Source: Flavobacterium sp. PMTSA4 (GTDB lineage: Bacteria > Bacteroidota > Bacteroidia > Flavobacteriales > Flavobacteriaceae). Taken from it: a DNA stretch of 64,000 nucleotides. A program made the position numbers and the translations under genes. The DNA lies in contig NZ_CP134890.1 in NCBI RefSeq assembly GCF_032098525.1, positions 2,542,001-2,606,000 on the forward strand, in the 5' to 3' direction. Every line of letters begins with the position of its first letter. The first letter of the stretch is position 1. Below the pieces are notes generated by a model. That model had not been told where the DNA came from and ran no database searches. It saw only the letters and a list, made by a program, of their open reading frames with translations. This document shows positions 33,931-43,861 of the stretch, piece by piece.

Positions 33931-34950
33931 TTATTTGGTTGATTCTCTTTCTACTAACTCAGTCTCGATGACTTCTGTTCTGTATTTTTCATCTTCTTCA
34001 TCTTCTGCCTCAAGGCGTTCGATTAGCATTTGAGCAGCTTTTGCACCCATTTTTATTCCATTTTGACTTACAGTTGTAATGGTTGGCGAAGAATATTTTG
34101 AAATAATTCCATCGGTAAATCCTATGATTGAAATGTCTTGTGGTACTTTTAACCCAAGTTTATTAGCTTCTTTTATTGCTGTTACTGCAAATAGCTCGTT
34201 TACTGCAAAAATTGCATCTAGCTTATTTTGTGTTAACATATCTGCAATTTTATGCTCAAAATTTTCGGTATCTTCAATTTTTACAATTAAATCTTCATTG
34301 ACTTTAATGTCGTTATTTTTTAAAGCTTTAATATAACCATCAGTTCTAAGTTTTCCAACGCTAACATAATCGACAGTTGTTAGTAAACCAATATTTTTGA
34401 ATCCTTTATCTATTAAATATTGTGTAGCATTAAAAGCAGCCAATCCATCATCGATAATAACTTTGTCGCAAAGTATTTCATTAGTTATTCTATCGAACAT
34501 GACAACTGGCATTCCTTGATTTATTACTTCAACTATATGGTGAAAGTCTTTCTTTTGTTGCGTTTCTTTAGATAATGACATAATAAAACCGTCAATACTT
34601 CCGCTTGCTAACATTTCCATGTTGATTACTTCTTTATCAAACGATTCGTCTGAAAGACAAACTAAAACATTGTATCCATTTTCATTTGCTACTTGTTCAA
34701 CACCACTAATTACGGTTGCAAAAAAATGGTGAATAATTTCGGGAATTATAATGCAAATTGTCTTGGTTTTTTTGTTTTTTAGGCTAAGTGCAATATTATT
34801 TGGTTTGTAGTTGTAGAGTTTGGCAAATGCCTGAACTTTTTGTCTGGTGTCTTCGCTAATTTCGAGGCTATTTCTTAAAGATTTTGAAACAGTTGATATT
34901 GAAACATCTAATTCTTTGGCAATTTGTTTAAGAGTGACTTTTCTTCTCAT
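33931..34950 (-). CDS. LacI family transcriptional regulator
   Basis: 339 aa. N-terminal helix-turn-helix (V-T-L-K-Q-I-A-K-E-L-D-V-S-I-S-T-V-S-K-S-L, about 5-25), a hinge beginning Y-K-P-N-N-I-A-L-S-L (about 50-59), and a periplasmic-binding-protein-like effector domain from about 63 (I-C-I-I-I-P-E-I-I-H-H-F-F-A) to F-T-D-G and S-Q-N-G-I-K-M-G-A-K-A-A-Q-M-L. It probably senses a maltose-related sugar and binds the palindromes at 33809-33820 and 35053-35066. Since the second site lies just upstream of its own start, autoregulation is likely. Whether it represses or activates cannot be told from sequence. Confidence 0.92.
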   Translation of the reverse strand: MRRKVTLKQIAKELDVSISTVSKSLRNSLEISEDTRQKVQAFAKLYNYKPNNIALSLKNKKTKTICIIIPEIIHHFFATVISGVEQVANENGYNVLVCLSDESFDKEVINMEMLASGSIDGFIMSLSKETQQKKDFHHIVEVINQGMPVVMFDRITNEILCDKVIIDDGLAAFNATQYLIDKGFKNIGLLTTVDYVSVGKLRTDGYIKALKNNDIKVNEDLIVKIEDTENFEHKIADMLTQNKLDAIFAVNELFAVTAIKEANKLGLKVPQDISIIGFTDGIISKYSSPTITTVSQNGIKMGAKAAQMLIERLEAEDEEDEKYRTEVIETELVERESTK

Positions 34951-35036
34951 TTTTTTGGTTTAGAATGCAAATTTGACAATAAAGATATATTTTTTTTTCA
35001 CAGTCTTCATTTTTACGGCTAAAAATGTGTCTAATT

Positions 35037-35048
35037 GCGAAAGTTTTC
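35037..35048. promoter_or_regulatory. imperfect operator half next to the main palindrome
   Basis: GCGAAAGTTTTC lacks the central C of the perfect site. Its centre is about 17 bp from that of 35053-35066, so the two could be bound side by side. Confidence 0.4.
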
Positions 35049-35052
35049 AACA

Positions 35053-35066
35053 CGAAAACGTTTTCG
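35053..35066. promoter_or_regulatory. LacI-family operator in the lacI-susC intergenic region
   Basis: CGAAAACGTTTTCG is a perfect 14-bp palindrome lying 103 bp upstream of the LacI-type start codon and 109 bp upstream of susC. It contains the 12-bp palindrome at 33809-33820 exactly. A weak TAAATTTA -7 candidate for susC lies at 35113-35120. Confidence 0.85.
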
Positions 35067-35175
35067 GCGGACTTTTAACATGTGTTTGAGTGGTAAAGTG
35101 TTATTTTTTAGTTAAATTTAACATTCGAACGTAAAGTATAAGCTCAAAAAACAAGTTTTAACCTAAACAAAATGT

Positions 35176-38100
35176 ATGAAAACAATTTACAAAAAGTTGT
35201 TATTTTTATTCCTGATTTTACCATTTAGTGCTGCTTTTTCACAAAGTTCACTTAGTGGTACTGTTGTTGATGCGACAGCAAATCAACCTTTGCCAGGGGT
35301 AAATGTAATAGTTCAAAGTGCTAGTAATAGTACTACAACTGATTTTGATGGTAAATTCCAATTAAATGGATTAAAAAATGGCGATATTGTCGTTTTTTCT
35401 TATATTGGTTACCAATCAGAAACAATTAAATTTTCTGGACAGAAAGAAATTTTGGTCCAATTGAAAGAAGATTCAACTCAACTACAAGAAGTAGTAGTGC
35501 AAGTTGGATATGGTGCAGTCAGAAAAAAAGATGCGACTGGTTCAGTTTCTACAGTAACCGCTAAAGACTTTAATAAAGGAGCAATAGTGTCGGCAGACCA
35601 ATTGTTGAATGGTAAAGTTGCTGGAGTTCGAATTACAAGTAATGGTGGTCAACCAGATTCTGCACCAAACATCAGAATTAGAGGTGGAGCTTCTCTTAAC
35701 GCTAGTAATAGTCCTCTGATTGTAATTGATGGTGTTCCTTTAGATGTTGTAAACCCTGCAGGTGTACAAAATCCACTTTCATTAGTTAATCCTAATGATA
35801 TAGAAACATTTACGGTTTTAAAAGACGCGAGTGCAACTGCTATTTATGGTTCTAGGGCTTCGAATGGAGTTATTATTATAACCACTAAAAAAGGAACAAC
35901 AGGTGGTGTTCTATTTAATTACTCAGCTAGTGTAACTGCTGGAAAAGTTGGTAAGAAAATAGGTGTTATGAATTCTAGTCAATTTGTTAAATTTATTGAA
36001 GAGTTTCATCCAACCTATACTAATTTTTTAGGAGTAGATGACCCAAATACTGCAGTTACTGATGATTTGAATACACCAGGAGTTATTGAAGGTAGAATAA
36101 TCAGTGATACGGACTGGCAAGATGAGATTTATAGAACCTCAATTTCAACTGATCATAATTTATCTGCAAGAGCTAACATATTTGGTGGAGTTCCATTCAG
36201 AGCTTCTATAGGATACAATAATACTCAAGGATTAGTAAAAACAAGTGACTACACAAGAACTACGGCTTCTCTTAAATTAACTCCAACATTTTGGAATGAC
36301 CATTTAAAAGTTGATATTAATGCAAAAGGAATTCATGCTAGAAAAAATAATATAGATGAAGGCGGTGCATTAGGCGGTGCTATTGCAATGGATCCAACTA
36401 AACCAGTATATGATAATTCTGCGGATAATAGATTTGGAGGTTATTATCAAAATTTAACTCTGAACAATAACCGATATTTGTTAGATGGACAATGGAATCC
36501 AGTAGCAATATTGGAACAAAGAACAAGACCTGAGCGTGTTTACAGATTGTTAGGGAATGTTGAGTTTGATTATAAAATGCATTTTTTGCCAGAATTAAGA
36601 TTTGTAAATAATCTTGGTTTAGATGCTTCTAGAGTCGTTATTTCTGAAAATTATTCTGACAATTCAATTGCTACCTACAGATTTAATTCTTTAGATAATA
36701 ATCCAAACACAAATTATGTGTTTAACCCTGGAAGAAATTATTATGAAGCACAAAGAATTACTAATACTACTTGGGATTCTTATTTAATGTATGCTAAGTC
36801 ATTAAATGGTTTTCTTAAAAAGTTTGATTTGCAAGCGGGTTATTCTTATCAGAATTTTAAAAATGATGGGCACAAAGATATTTATCAATATAATGTTGAT
36901 TCAGGTTTAAGAGAATTACAAGTAAATCCTCTTAATCTAAATAACAGATATTATAATTTATTGAATCTTCAATCGTTTTTTGGAAGAACTAATATAGACT
37001 TAGCTAATAAATATTTGTTAACTGTTTCGTTCAGAACAGATGGTTCTTCATTATTCAGAAAAGAAAACAGATGGGGATATTTCCCAGCTGCTGCTTTAGC
37101 ATGGAAATTAAAAGAAGAAAGTTTCTTAAGTAAAGTTTCTTCAGTTAATGATTTGAAAATTAGATTGGGTTGGGGTAAAACGGGACAGCAAAATATTATT
37201 GACATTGTAGGATATTATCCTTCAACTCCATTGTTTACTTTGGGAGGTTCAACAAGTCAGTATCTTTCGGGAATTAATCTTTATTCTGCGAATGCCTATA
37301 ATCCAGATTTAACTTGGGAAAAAACTACAACATACAATGCTGGAATTGATTTTGACTTATTTAAAAATAGTTTTATAACAGGTTCGTTTGATATTTATAA
37401 AAGAAAAACGGATGATTTATTGGCTAATGTTCCACTTCCTCCAGGTCAAGGTTTAACTAGTAACTTTATTAAAAATGTTGGTTCAACAGAAAGTAAAGGT
37501 TTTGAGTTGAGTCTTAATGTTAATCCACTACAAACGGATAAAATGAACCTTAGCATTAATACTAATTTAGCTTATAATTATGCTAAAGTTACTGATTTAA
37601 ATGGGTTAACACAATTAACTGCTGGAGGTGGTTTAGGTATTGGAACAGGGGTTGGTATTGGTTATCATGCTTTAGGATTCCAGCCTTATTCAGCTTGGGT
37701 ATTTCAACAATTGTATGACCAAAATGGTGCGCCAATAGAAGGAGCTTTTGTTGATAGAAATGATGATGGTCAAATAACTAATGATGACCGATACTATAAA
37801 GCATTAAGACCTAACTGGACTTTTGGGTTCGGATTCACATTTAATTATGGGAACTGGGATTTAAGTTCAAGTTTTAGAGGCCAATTTGGAGGGCAAGTTT
37901 ACAATCAAAGTAAAATGTCATTTGGTTGGGTTGATAAAGCATTACCTAATAACACAAATAGTTTGACTAACGTGTCGACATCAGCTGGTACATCAAATAA
38001 CTACTTTCAAACCATACAGGGGAATACTCCTTATTCTGATTACTTCCTAGAAGATGCAACCTTTGTAAGATGTGAAAATATTGTTTTAGGATATAAATTC

Positions 38101-38265
38101 AATAAATTTATTAACTCATCCTCTTTAAGAGTATATGGTGCGTTGAATAATCCTTTTATTATAACTAAGTATACAGGACAAGATCCTGAAAACTTCAATT
38201 CAATAGATTCAAATTTATATCCTAGACCAAGGATGTACACGTTTGGGTTGAGTTTAGACTTTTAA
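35176..38265 (+). CDS. SusC-like TonB-dependent outer-membrane transporter
   Basis: 1029 aa. Signal peptide 1-22, a carboxypeptidase-regulatory-like beta domain (about 25-100) with the SusC hallmark D-F-D-G-K-F, a TonB box region (E-V-V-V-Q-V-G-Y-G, about 105-113), a plug domain (about 115-230; I-R-I-R-G and S-P-L-I-V-I-D-G-V-P, then S-A-T-A-I-Y-G-S-R-A-S-N-G-V), and a 22-strand barrel ending in aromatic F-G-L-S-L-D-F. It should import maltodextrins across the outer membrane together with SusD. It heads the plus-strand arm (SusC, SusD, SusE, amylase) under the 35053 operator. The symbol is withheld because only the family is certain. Confidence 0.95.
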   Translation: MKTIYKKLLFLFLILPFSAAFSQSSLSGTVVDATANQPLPGVNVIVQSASNSTTTDFDGKFQLNGLKNGDIVVFSYIGYQSETIKFSGQKEILVQLKEDSTQLQEVVVQVGYGAVRKKDATGSVSTVTAKDFNKGAIVSADQLLNGKVAGVRITSNGGQPDSAPNIRIRGGASLNASNSPLIVIDGVPLDVVNPAGVQNPLSLVNPNDIETFTVLKDASATAIYGSRASNGVIIITTKKGTTGGVLFNYSASVTAGKVGKKIGVMNSSQFVKFIEEFHPTYTNFLGVDDPNTAVTDDLNTPGVIEGRIISDTDWQDEIYRTSISTDHNLSARANIFGGVPFRASIGYNNTQGLVKTSDYTRTTASLKLTPTFWNDHLKVDINAKGIHARKNNIDEGGALGGAIAMDPTKPVYDNSADNRFGGYYQNLTLNNNRYLLDGQWNPVAILEQRTRPERVYRLLGNVEFDYKMHFLPELRFVNNLGLDASRVVISENYSDNSIATYRFNSLDNNPNTNYVFNPGRNYYEAQRITNTTWDSYLMYAKSLNGFLKKFDLQAGYSYQNFKNDGHKDIYQYNVDSGLRELQVNPLNLNNRYYNLLNLQSFFGRTNIDLANKYLLTVSFRTDGSSLFRKENRWGYFPAAALAWKLKEESFLSKVSSVNDLKIRLGWGKTGQQNIIDIVGYYPSTPLFTLGGSTSQYLSGINLYSANAYNPDLTWEKTTTYNAGIDFDLFKNSFITGSFDIYKRKTDDLLANVPLPPGQGLTSNFIKNVGSTESKGFELSLNVNPLQTDKMNLSINTNLAYNYAKVTDLNGLTQLTAGGGLGIGTGVGIGYHALGFQPYSAWVFQQLYDQNGAPIEGAFVDRNDDGQITNDDRYYKALRPNWTFGFGFTFNYGNWDLSSSFRGQFGGQVYNQSKMSFGWVDKALPNNTNSLTNVSTSAGTSNNYFQTIQGNTPYSDYFLEDATFVRCENIVLGYKFNKFINSSSLRVYGALNNPFIITKYTGQDPENFNSIDSNLYPRPRMYTFGLSLDF

Positions 38266-38276
38266 AAAAAATAGAT

Positions 38277-39824
38277 ATGAAAGATATGAGAAAATTTAAA
38301 ATTGCAAGTGTTGGGGTTTTGCTAATGAGCATATTCGCCTGTACTAGCGAATTAGACACTCAACCAAAAGTTGAAGTTTCGTTAGAACAGTTGTTAAACC
38401 AAGATCCAAATGCTATTGAAGGTATAATGTCAAAATTATATGGTTCATTTGCGCTTTCAGGACCGAACGGAGCTGGAAGTTCTGATATTACAGATGACCC
38501 AGGAGAATCTCCTTTTTTAAGAGGGATTATCAATCTTGAAGAATTTACTGCCGATGGGATGAAAAATCGTTGGGGAGATGATGGTTTAGATCAGCTAACA
38601 ACGGCATCTAATTGGGATGAAAATAATAAATTCTTCAGATATTTGTACAACAGAGTTTACTATACAGTTCCTCAATGTAATAACTTGTTAGGAATCTTAC
38701 CAAATATAAGTATTTCTAATCAAGAGCAAGTAGTTAGTGAAGTTAGGTTTTTACGCTCATTAGCATACTTTTATATGATTGACTGTTTCGGTAAAGGAGT
38801 ACTTTTAACAGAAGCTAATAACGGACAAACTTCACCTGCACCACAAGTATCAAGGGAAGAATTGTTTAATTTTGTTGAGTCTGAATTATTAGCAATTGAA
38901 AATACTTTACCTCAAACAAATAGCTACGGTAGAGCAAACAAAGCTGTCGGAAGAATGTTGTTGGCAAAATTATATTTAAATGCTGAAGTATATACTGGAA
39001 CACCTAGATATAATGAGGCATTAACATTTATTAAAAAAGTAATTGATGAAGGTGGATATTCTTTAGACCCAAACTTTGTACATGTTTTTTCAGGAGATAA
39101 TAATACTTCAAGTGAAATTATTTATCCATTAATAGCTGACGCATTATCAAGTCAAAGTTTTGGTAACACAACTTACATTGTGAATGGAAGTATGGGTACA
39201 GAAACAATGAATATTGGAACCTTTGGATGTACAGAAGGCTGGAGTGGACACCGAGCAACAAAAGCGTGGTATAGTTTGTTTGGGGATTTAAACACTACTA
39301 ATGACCAAAGAGCAAGTTTGTTTTGGACAACAGGGCATACTTATGAGATGACAGATTACAAGCAGTGGACAAATGGTTATCCGTCAACTAAATTCAGAAA
39401 TTCTAATTTCAATTCATCATCTTCTCCAACACAATTTTCTGGAACAGATTTTCCGTTATTCAGATTGGCAGATGCCTATTTGATTTATGCAGAATGTGTT
39501 GTAAGAGGTGCTACAGGTGGCACAATGGCTGAGGCTACTAATTATGTTAATTTATTAAGACAAAGAGTAAATGCTGATGTTATTACACAAAGTCAGTTGA
39601 CACTTGGTTTTATAATTGATGAAAGAGGAAGAGAATTGATGTTTGAAGGCCACAGAAGAACTGATTTAATTCGTTTTGGTAGATTTACAGGAGGAACTTA
39701 CTTATGGCCATGGAAAGGTAATACTCTTAATGGAGCTGCAATTCCTAGTACATACAACCTCTTCCCAATACCATTAACTGCTTTACAAGCAAATCCAAAT
39801 TTAACACAGAATCCAGGTTATTAA
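38277..39824 (+). CDS. SusD-like starch-binding lipoprotein
   Basis: 515 aa. Lipobox I-F-A-C (Cys22) predicts outer-membrane anchoring. The body has the SusD/RagB helical fold: TPR-like helices (R-F-L-R-S-L-A-Y-F-Y-M-I-D, about 157-169) and the C-terminal E-R-G-R-E-L-M-F-E-G-H-R-R-x-D-L-I-R-F-G-R-F signature (about 449-470). It forms the lid of the SusC channel and binds glucan. It starts 11 bp after susC. An alternative in-frame Met three codons later (38286) would also give a normal lipoprotein signal. Confidence 0.94.
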   Translation: MKDMRKFKIASVGVLLMSIFACTSELDTQPKVEVSLEQLLNQDPNAIEGIMSKLYGSFALSGPNGAGSSDITDDPGESPFLRGIINLEEFTADGMKNRWGDDGLDQLTTASNWDENNKFFRYLYNRVYYTVPQCNNLLGILPNISISNQEQVVSEVRFLRSLAYFYMIDCFGKGVLLTEANNGQTSPAPQVSREELFNFVESELLAIENTLPQTNSYGRANKAVGRMLLAKLYLNAEVYTGTPRYNEALTFIKKVIDEGGYSLDPNFVHVFSGDNNTSSEIIYPLIADALSSQSFGNTTYIVNGSMGTETMNIGTFGCTEGWSGHRATKAWYSLFGDLNTTNDQRASLFWTTGHTYEMTDYKQWTNGYPSTKFRNSNFNSSSSPTQFSGTDFPLFRLADAYLIYAECVVRGATGGTMAEATNYVNLLRQRVNADVITQSQLTLGFIIDERGRELMFEGHRRTDLIRFGRFTGGTYLWPWKGNTLNGAAIPSTYNLFPIPLTALQANPNLTQNPGY

Positions 39825-39841
39825 TATAAAAGAAAATAAAG

Positions 39842-40924
39842 ATGAAAAAAATATTAAAAATATCGAGTTTAGCATTTTTACTTATTGCGGGTGTTGCATG
39901 TGAAAATGATGACCAAAGAATCATTCAAGCTGAAGGCGGACCAGAATTAATTAGCCCAGCAATAGGGACTGAGTTTGTTTTAGCTCCTGAAAACGCTGCA
40001 AGTGAAGCTACTACTTTAGTTTGGAATCATGCAGATTATTCTCAACAGACAGCTGTAAATTATGACATTGAAGTTGCATTAGCAGGAACAGAATTTGCAA
40101 CTATTGTTTCTGGAGGAAGTACAAACAACAGGTTTTATGTATGGTCGGTTGAAGCCTTAAATACAGTTGCTTTAGATGCGGGATTAACTCCATATACTGC
40201 AGGGGATTTAGACATAAGAGTTAAAGCATCTCTAGGAGCAAATGATGTATTAGAATCATATTCGAATACTATAACTATTACTGTTACTCCTTATACTACT
40301 GAAACTCCAAAATTATGGATGCCAGGAAGCTATCAATCAGACTCAGGTTATGGGAATAACTGGACACAATCAACAGCAGCTACATTGGCTTCTGAAGGGT
40401 TTGGGAACACTAATTTTGAAGGGTATGTTTATTTTGCATCTGCACAAGCTGCACCAAATGATGGATTTAAATTTACAGATGCACCAGATTGGAATAACGG
40501 AATTTATGGAGATGATGGTACTTTTTCAGGAACGCTAACATCTCCAGGTGATAATATTGGTGTTACCCCGGGTTATTATAGAGTTACTGCAAATACTACT
40601 GCATTAACTTATAATTTAACTCCAATGACATGGGCAATTATTGGTAACGCCACTGTAGGAGGTTGGTCAACAGATACACCTATGACTTATAATCCAACAA
40701 CAAAAAAATGGTTTGTAATTACAACATTGTCAGCTCAAACAGCACCTACTGATGGTATGAAATTCAGAGCTAATGGTAGTTGGGATGTTAATTTAGGTGA
40801 TTCTGGCGCAGATGGAACAATGGAGTATAGCGGAGATAACATTGGAACATCAGCAGGAACCTATTTGATAGAATTAGATTTATCAAACCCAAGACAGTAT
40901 ACCTATACTTTAACAGCTCAATAA
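39842..40924 (+). CDS. SusE-like outer-membrane starch-binding lipoprotein
   Basis: 360 aa. Lipobox A-G-V-A-C (Cys20). An N-terminal SusE Ig-like domain (about 30-150; P-E-L-I-S-P-x-x-G-T) precedes two tandem carbohydrate-binding modules (about 157-260 and 262-358). Each has the W-x-x-G-x-x-x-x-x-x-W and G-D-x-G pattern of SusE/SusF starch-binding domains. It should hold starch at the cell surface. It begins 17 bp after the SusD stop codon and ends just before a strong hairpin. Confidence 0.88.
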   Translation: MKKILKISSLAFLLIAGVACENDDQRIIQAEGGPELISPAIGTEFVLAPENAASEATTLVWNHADYSQQTAVNYDIEVALAGTEFATIVSGGSTNNRFYVWSVEALNTVALDAGLTPYTAGDLDIRVKASLGANDVLESYSNTITITVTPYTTETPKLWMPGSYQSDSGYGNNWTQSTAATLASEGFGNTNFEGYVYFASAQAAPNDGFKFTDAPDWNNGIYGDDGTFSGTLTSPGDNIGVTPGYYRVTANTTALTYNLTPMTWAIIGNATVGGWSTDTPMTYNPTTKKWFVITTLSAQTAPTDGMKFRANGSWDVNLGDSGADGTMEYSGDNIGTSAGTYLIELDLSNPRQYTYTLTAQ

Positions 40925-40937
40925 TTTTTTTTAAATA

Positions 40938-40965
40938 AAAGGGCTTTCCCTAAGGAAAGCCCTTT
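40938..40965 (+). other. intra-operon hairpin without a clear U-tract
   Basis: AAAGGGCTTTCC and GGAAAGCCCTTT form a perfect 12-bp stem with a 4-nt CTAA loop. Only AAATTT follows, so it is a poor terminator. It lies 13 bp after the SusE stop and 12 bp before the amylase start, where it could reduce read-through or stabilise the upstream susCDE message. Confidence 0.7.
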
Positions 40966-40977
40966 AAATTTCATGCT

Positions 40978-43836
40978 ATGAGAAAACATTATTCAATTTT
41001 ATTTTTTTTATTTTCAATTGTTACTTTTTCCCAAGTTACATGGCAAGGTGGTTCTAACCCAGATGCAACATCATCAGCGACAATTTTATTTGATAAAACT
41101 GGAACAGGATTGGCAACATATTCAGGGACAATTTATGCTCATACAGGTGTTACTTTAAATGGAACTCCATGGCAAAATGTTTTGGGATCATGGGGAAATA
41201 ATTCAACCCAACCTGCTCTGACTTTAGTTTCAGGAAATATTTATAAATTAGATTTGACTCCGACTATAATGGGTTATTATGGAGTAAGTTCAGGTTCAAT
41301 TACAAAAATAAATTTAGTTTTTCGAAATGCTGCAGGAAGTGCTCAAACTAGTGATTTAAGTTTAGATGTAGGAGCTTTTCAGTCTTCTCTTACTTTGCCT
41401 GCAGAGAACAGTAATACAATCATAAATAGTGGACAAAACTTAAATATTTCAGCAACAAATACTAACGGAAATGCAAATTATAATTTAATGGCTAATGGAG
41501 TCAGTATAAATGCTTCAACAGGTTCTTCTTTTAATTATACAGATGCAAACATTACTGTTAATAAATCATATGAATTAATAATCTCACAGGGAATAACTTC
41601 TTTTTCTAAAAAGTTTGCAGTAATTGTTAATGCTGGTACAGTTTCGCAGGCAATGCCTTCAGGATTAGAAGATGGAATTAATTATAATTCTTCGGATGAT
41701 TCAAAAGCAACATTAGTTTTAACAGCACCAGGAAAAGATTTTGTCTATGTTGCTGGAAGTTTTAATAATTGGGTTCCTGGCTCAGAATATTTAATGAAAA
41801 GAGATCCATCAACCAATAAATTTTGGTTAGAGATTACAGGATTAACATCTGGAACAAATTACAGTTATCAATATTGGGTTGTTGATACAACTCCAACTAC
41901 TAATTCTCCAGCAGTTGTAAAAACTGCTGATCCATATTCGACATTGGTTTTATCTCCATTTGATGATTCTGGAATATCTTCTAATACTTATCCAAATTTA
42001 CCTGCTTATCCAAGTGGTCAGCAAAGAGAAGTCACCTTATTAAAAACAGGGCAGACTCCTTATAATTGGAGTAGTGCAACTACTAATTTTGTTAAACCTA
42101 ACAAAGATAATTTGGTAGTTTACGAAGTTTTAATTAGAGATTTTGATTCTAATAGAAATTTCCAAGATTTAATTAATAAAATAGATTATTTCAAAAACTT
42201 GAATATTAATGCTATTGAATTAATGCCAGTAATGGAGTTTGAAGGGAATGAATCTTGGGGATACAACACTGCTTTTCATACGGCATTGGATAAGTTTTAT
42301 GGAACTGAGGACAAGTTTAGAGAGTTTATTGACTTGTGTCATCAAAACGGAATTGCTGTAATATTAGATGTTGCTCTTAATCATGCTTTTGGTAGAAATC
42401 CAATGGTGAGAATGTGGATGAAAGATGCAGATGGCGATGGATGGGGTGATGCTGCTTCTGATAATCCTTATTTTAATGAATTTGCTAAGCATAGTTATGG
42501 AGTTGGGAATGATTTTAATCATAGTTCAGCTTATACTAAATATTACACAAAAAGAGTTATAAAACATTGGATTGAAGATTTTAAAATTGATGGATTCCGT
42601 TGGGATTTAACTAAAGGATTTACACAAGCATGTTCAGCAGGCGATGATAGTTGTACTAATGCTTATCAAGCAGATAGAGTAGCAGTTTTAAAAGAATATG
42701 CCGATTATTCATGGTCATTGGATCCAAATCATATCGCAATATTTGAACATTTAGGTTCAGATAACGAGGAGCAACAATGGGCTAATTACAGATTAAGTGA
42801 AACTCCAAGTAAAGGAATTTTAATGTGGGGTGAAATGTGGTCAAAATATGGAGCGTTAATGAAAGGTGGTTCAGATGATAAAGACATTACAAGAATGGGA
42901 CATGTTTCTAGAGGCTTCACAGGTAAAAGATTAATTGGTTATCCAGAAAGTCACGATAAGGATAGAATGGTTTATGAAGGTGTTACTTTCGGAAATGGAG
43001 CAGGAGCTTATCCAGTAGGTGGAAATTTAACCAATGCAATCAAAAGAATGTCTGCTATTGGAGCTGTAAGCTTATTAATTCCTGGACCAAAAATGATTTG
43101 GCATTTTGGCGAATTGGGAATGGATGATTCTATTTTTACATGTAATAATGGTTCAGTTAACTCAGATTATGATGGCGGTAATCCACCAGGAGATTGTAAA
43201 TTAGACACTAAGCCTCAACCACAATGGACTGAAAATTGGTTGGCAGATGTGAATAGAAGTACTGTATACAATAATTGGGCAAAAATGATTGCTTTGAAAA
43301 AAAACAATGCAGTTTTTAATGCTAATTATACTATAAGTGGGCAAGGCGGGACTAATAATACTGTAAGACAACGTGTTTATTTATACGGCGCTGCAGCGCC
43401 ATTGTCAAACGTAGTTATATTAGCTAATTTTTCAGTAGCTGATCTGGCGATTACTGCTGATTTTCCATTTACAGGAACATGGTATAATTTAATGGATAAT
43501 ACTTCAATGAGTGTTACTAATACGGCAATGACTATTACAATTGAATCAGGTGGATTTAGGGTTTATGGTAACGGTCAAGCTTTGGGGTTGGAAGATTTCA
43601 ATCCAATCAAGAGCTTGTCTTTAGTGCCTAATCCTGCAAATAATTATTTTACTTTGAGTGAACCAATAGAAAAAGCTGAAATTTATTCAATTACTGGACA
43701 GTTAGTAAAATCATTTATCAATGTAAACTCTGTTGAATATCAATTTAACATTGAAGATTTAAAATCAGGAGTTTATCTAGTAAAAGCATTTGATGCGAAT
43801 ACTCAATCAAAAACAATTAAATTAATTAAACGATAA
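40978..43836 (+). CDS. T9SS-exported GH13 alpha-amylase
   Basis: 952 aa. Signal peptide 1-18, an N-terminal beta domain resembling a starch-binding module (about 19-135), a second beta domain of unclear type (about 136-222), a CBM48/E-set-like domain with the V-Y-V-A-G-S-F-N-N-W motif (about 256-265), and a GH13 barrel: DVALNH (464-469), GFRWDLTKG (nucleophile Asp543), F-E-H-L (acid/base Glu590) and P-E-S-H-D (Asp660). A type IX sorting domain closes the protein (V-P-N-P-A-N ... L-I-K-R). It should attack starch at the cell surface or outside the cell. It fills the place of SusG in the plus-strand operon. Confidence 0.93.
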   Translation: MRKHYSILFFLFSIVTFSQVTWQGGSNPDATSSATILFDKTGTGLATYSGTIYAHTGVTLNGTPWQNVLGSWGNNSTQPALTLVSGNIYKLDLTPTIMGYYGVSSGSITKINLVFRNAAGSAQTSDLSLDVGAFQSSLTLPAENSNTIINSGQNLNISATNTNGNANYNLMANGVSINASTGSSFNYTDANITVNKSYELIISQGITSFSKKFAVIVNAGTVSQAMPSGLEDGINYNSSDDSKATLVLTAPGKDFVYVAGSFNNWVPGSEYLMKRDPSTNKFWLEITGLTSGTNYSYQYWVVDTTPTTNSPAVVKTADPYSTLVLSPFDDSGISSNTYPNLPAYPSGQQREVTLLKTGQTPYNWSSATTNFVKPNKDNLVVYEVLIRDFDSNRNFQDLINKIDYFKNLNINAIELMPVMEFEGNESWGYNTAFHTALDKFYGTEDKFREFIDLCHQNGIAVILDVALNHAFGRNPMVRMWMKDADGDGWGDAASDNPYFNEFAKHSYGVGNDFNHSSAYTKYYTKRVIKHWIEDFKIDGFRWDLTKGFTQACSAGDDSCTNAYQADRVAVLKEYADYSWSLDPNHIAIFEHLGSDNEEQQWANYRLSETPSKGILMWGEMWSKYGALMKGGSDDKDITRMGHVSRGFTGKRLIGYPESHDKDRMVYEGVTFGNGAGAYPVGGNLTNAIKRMSAIGAVSLLIPGPKMIWHFGELGMDDSIFTCNNGSVNSDYDGGNPPGDCKLDTKPQPQWTENWLADVNRSTVYNNWAKMIALKKNNAVFNANYTISGQGGTNNTVRQRVYLYGAAAPLSNVVILANFSVADLAITADFPFTGTWYNLMDNTSMSVTNTAMTITIESGGFRVYGNGQALGLEDFNPIKSLSLVPNPANNYFTLSEPIEKAEIYSITGQLVKSFINVNSVEYQFNIEDLKSGVYLVKAFDANTQSKTIKLIKR

Positions 43837-43861
43837 GGTTAGAGTTAGTATTTATTTTGAG

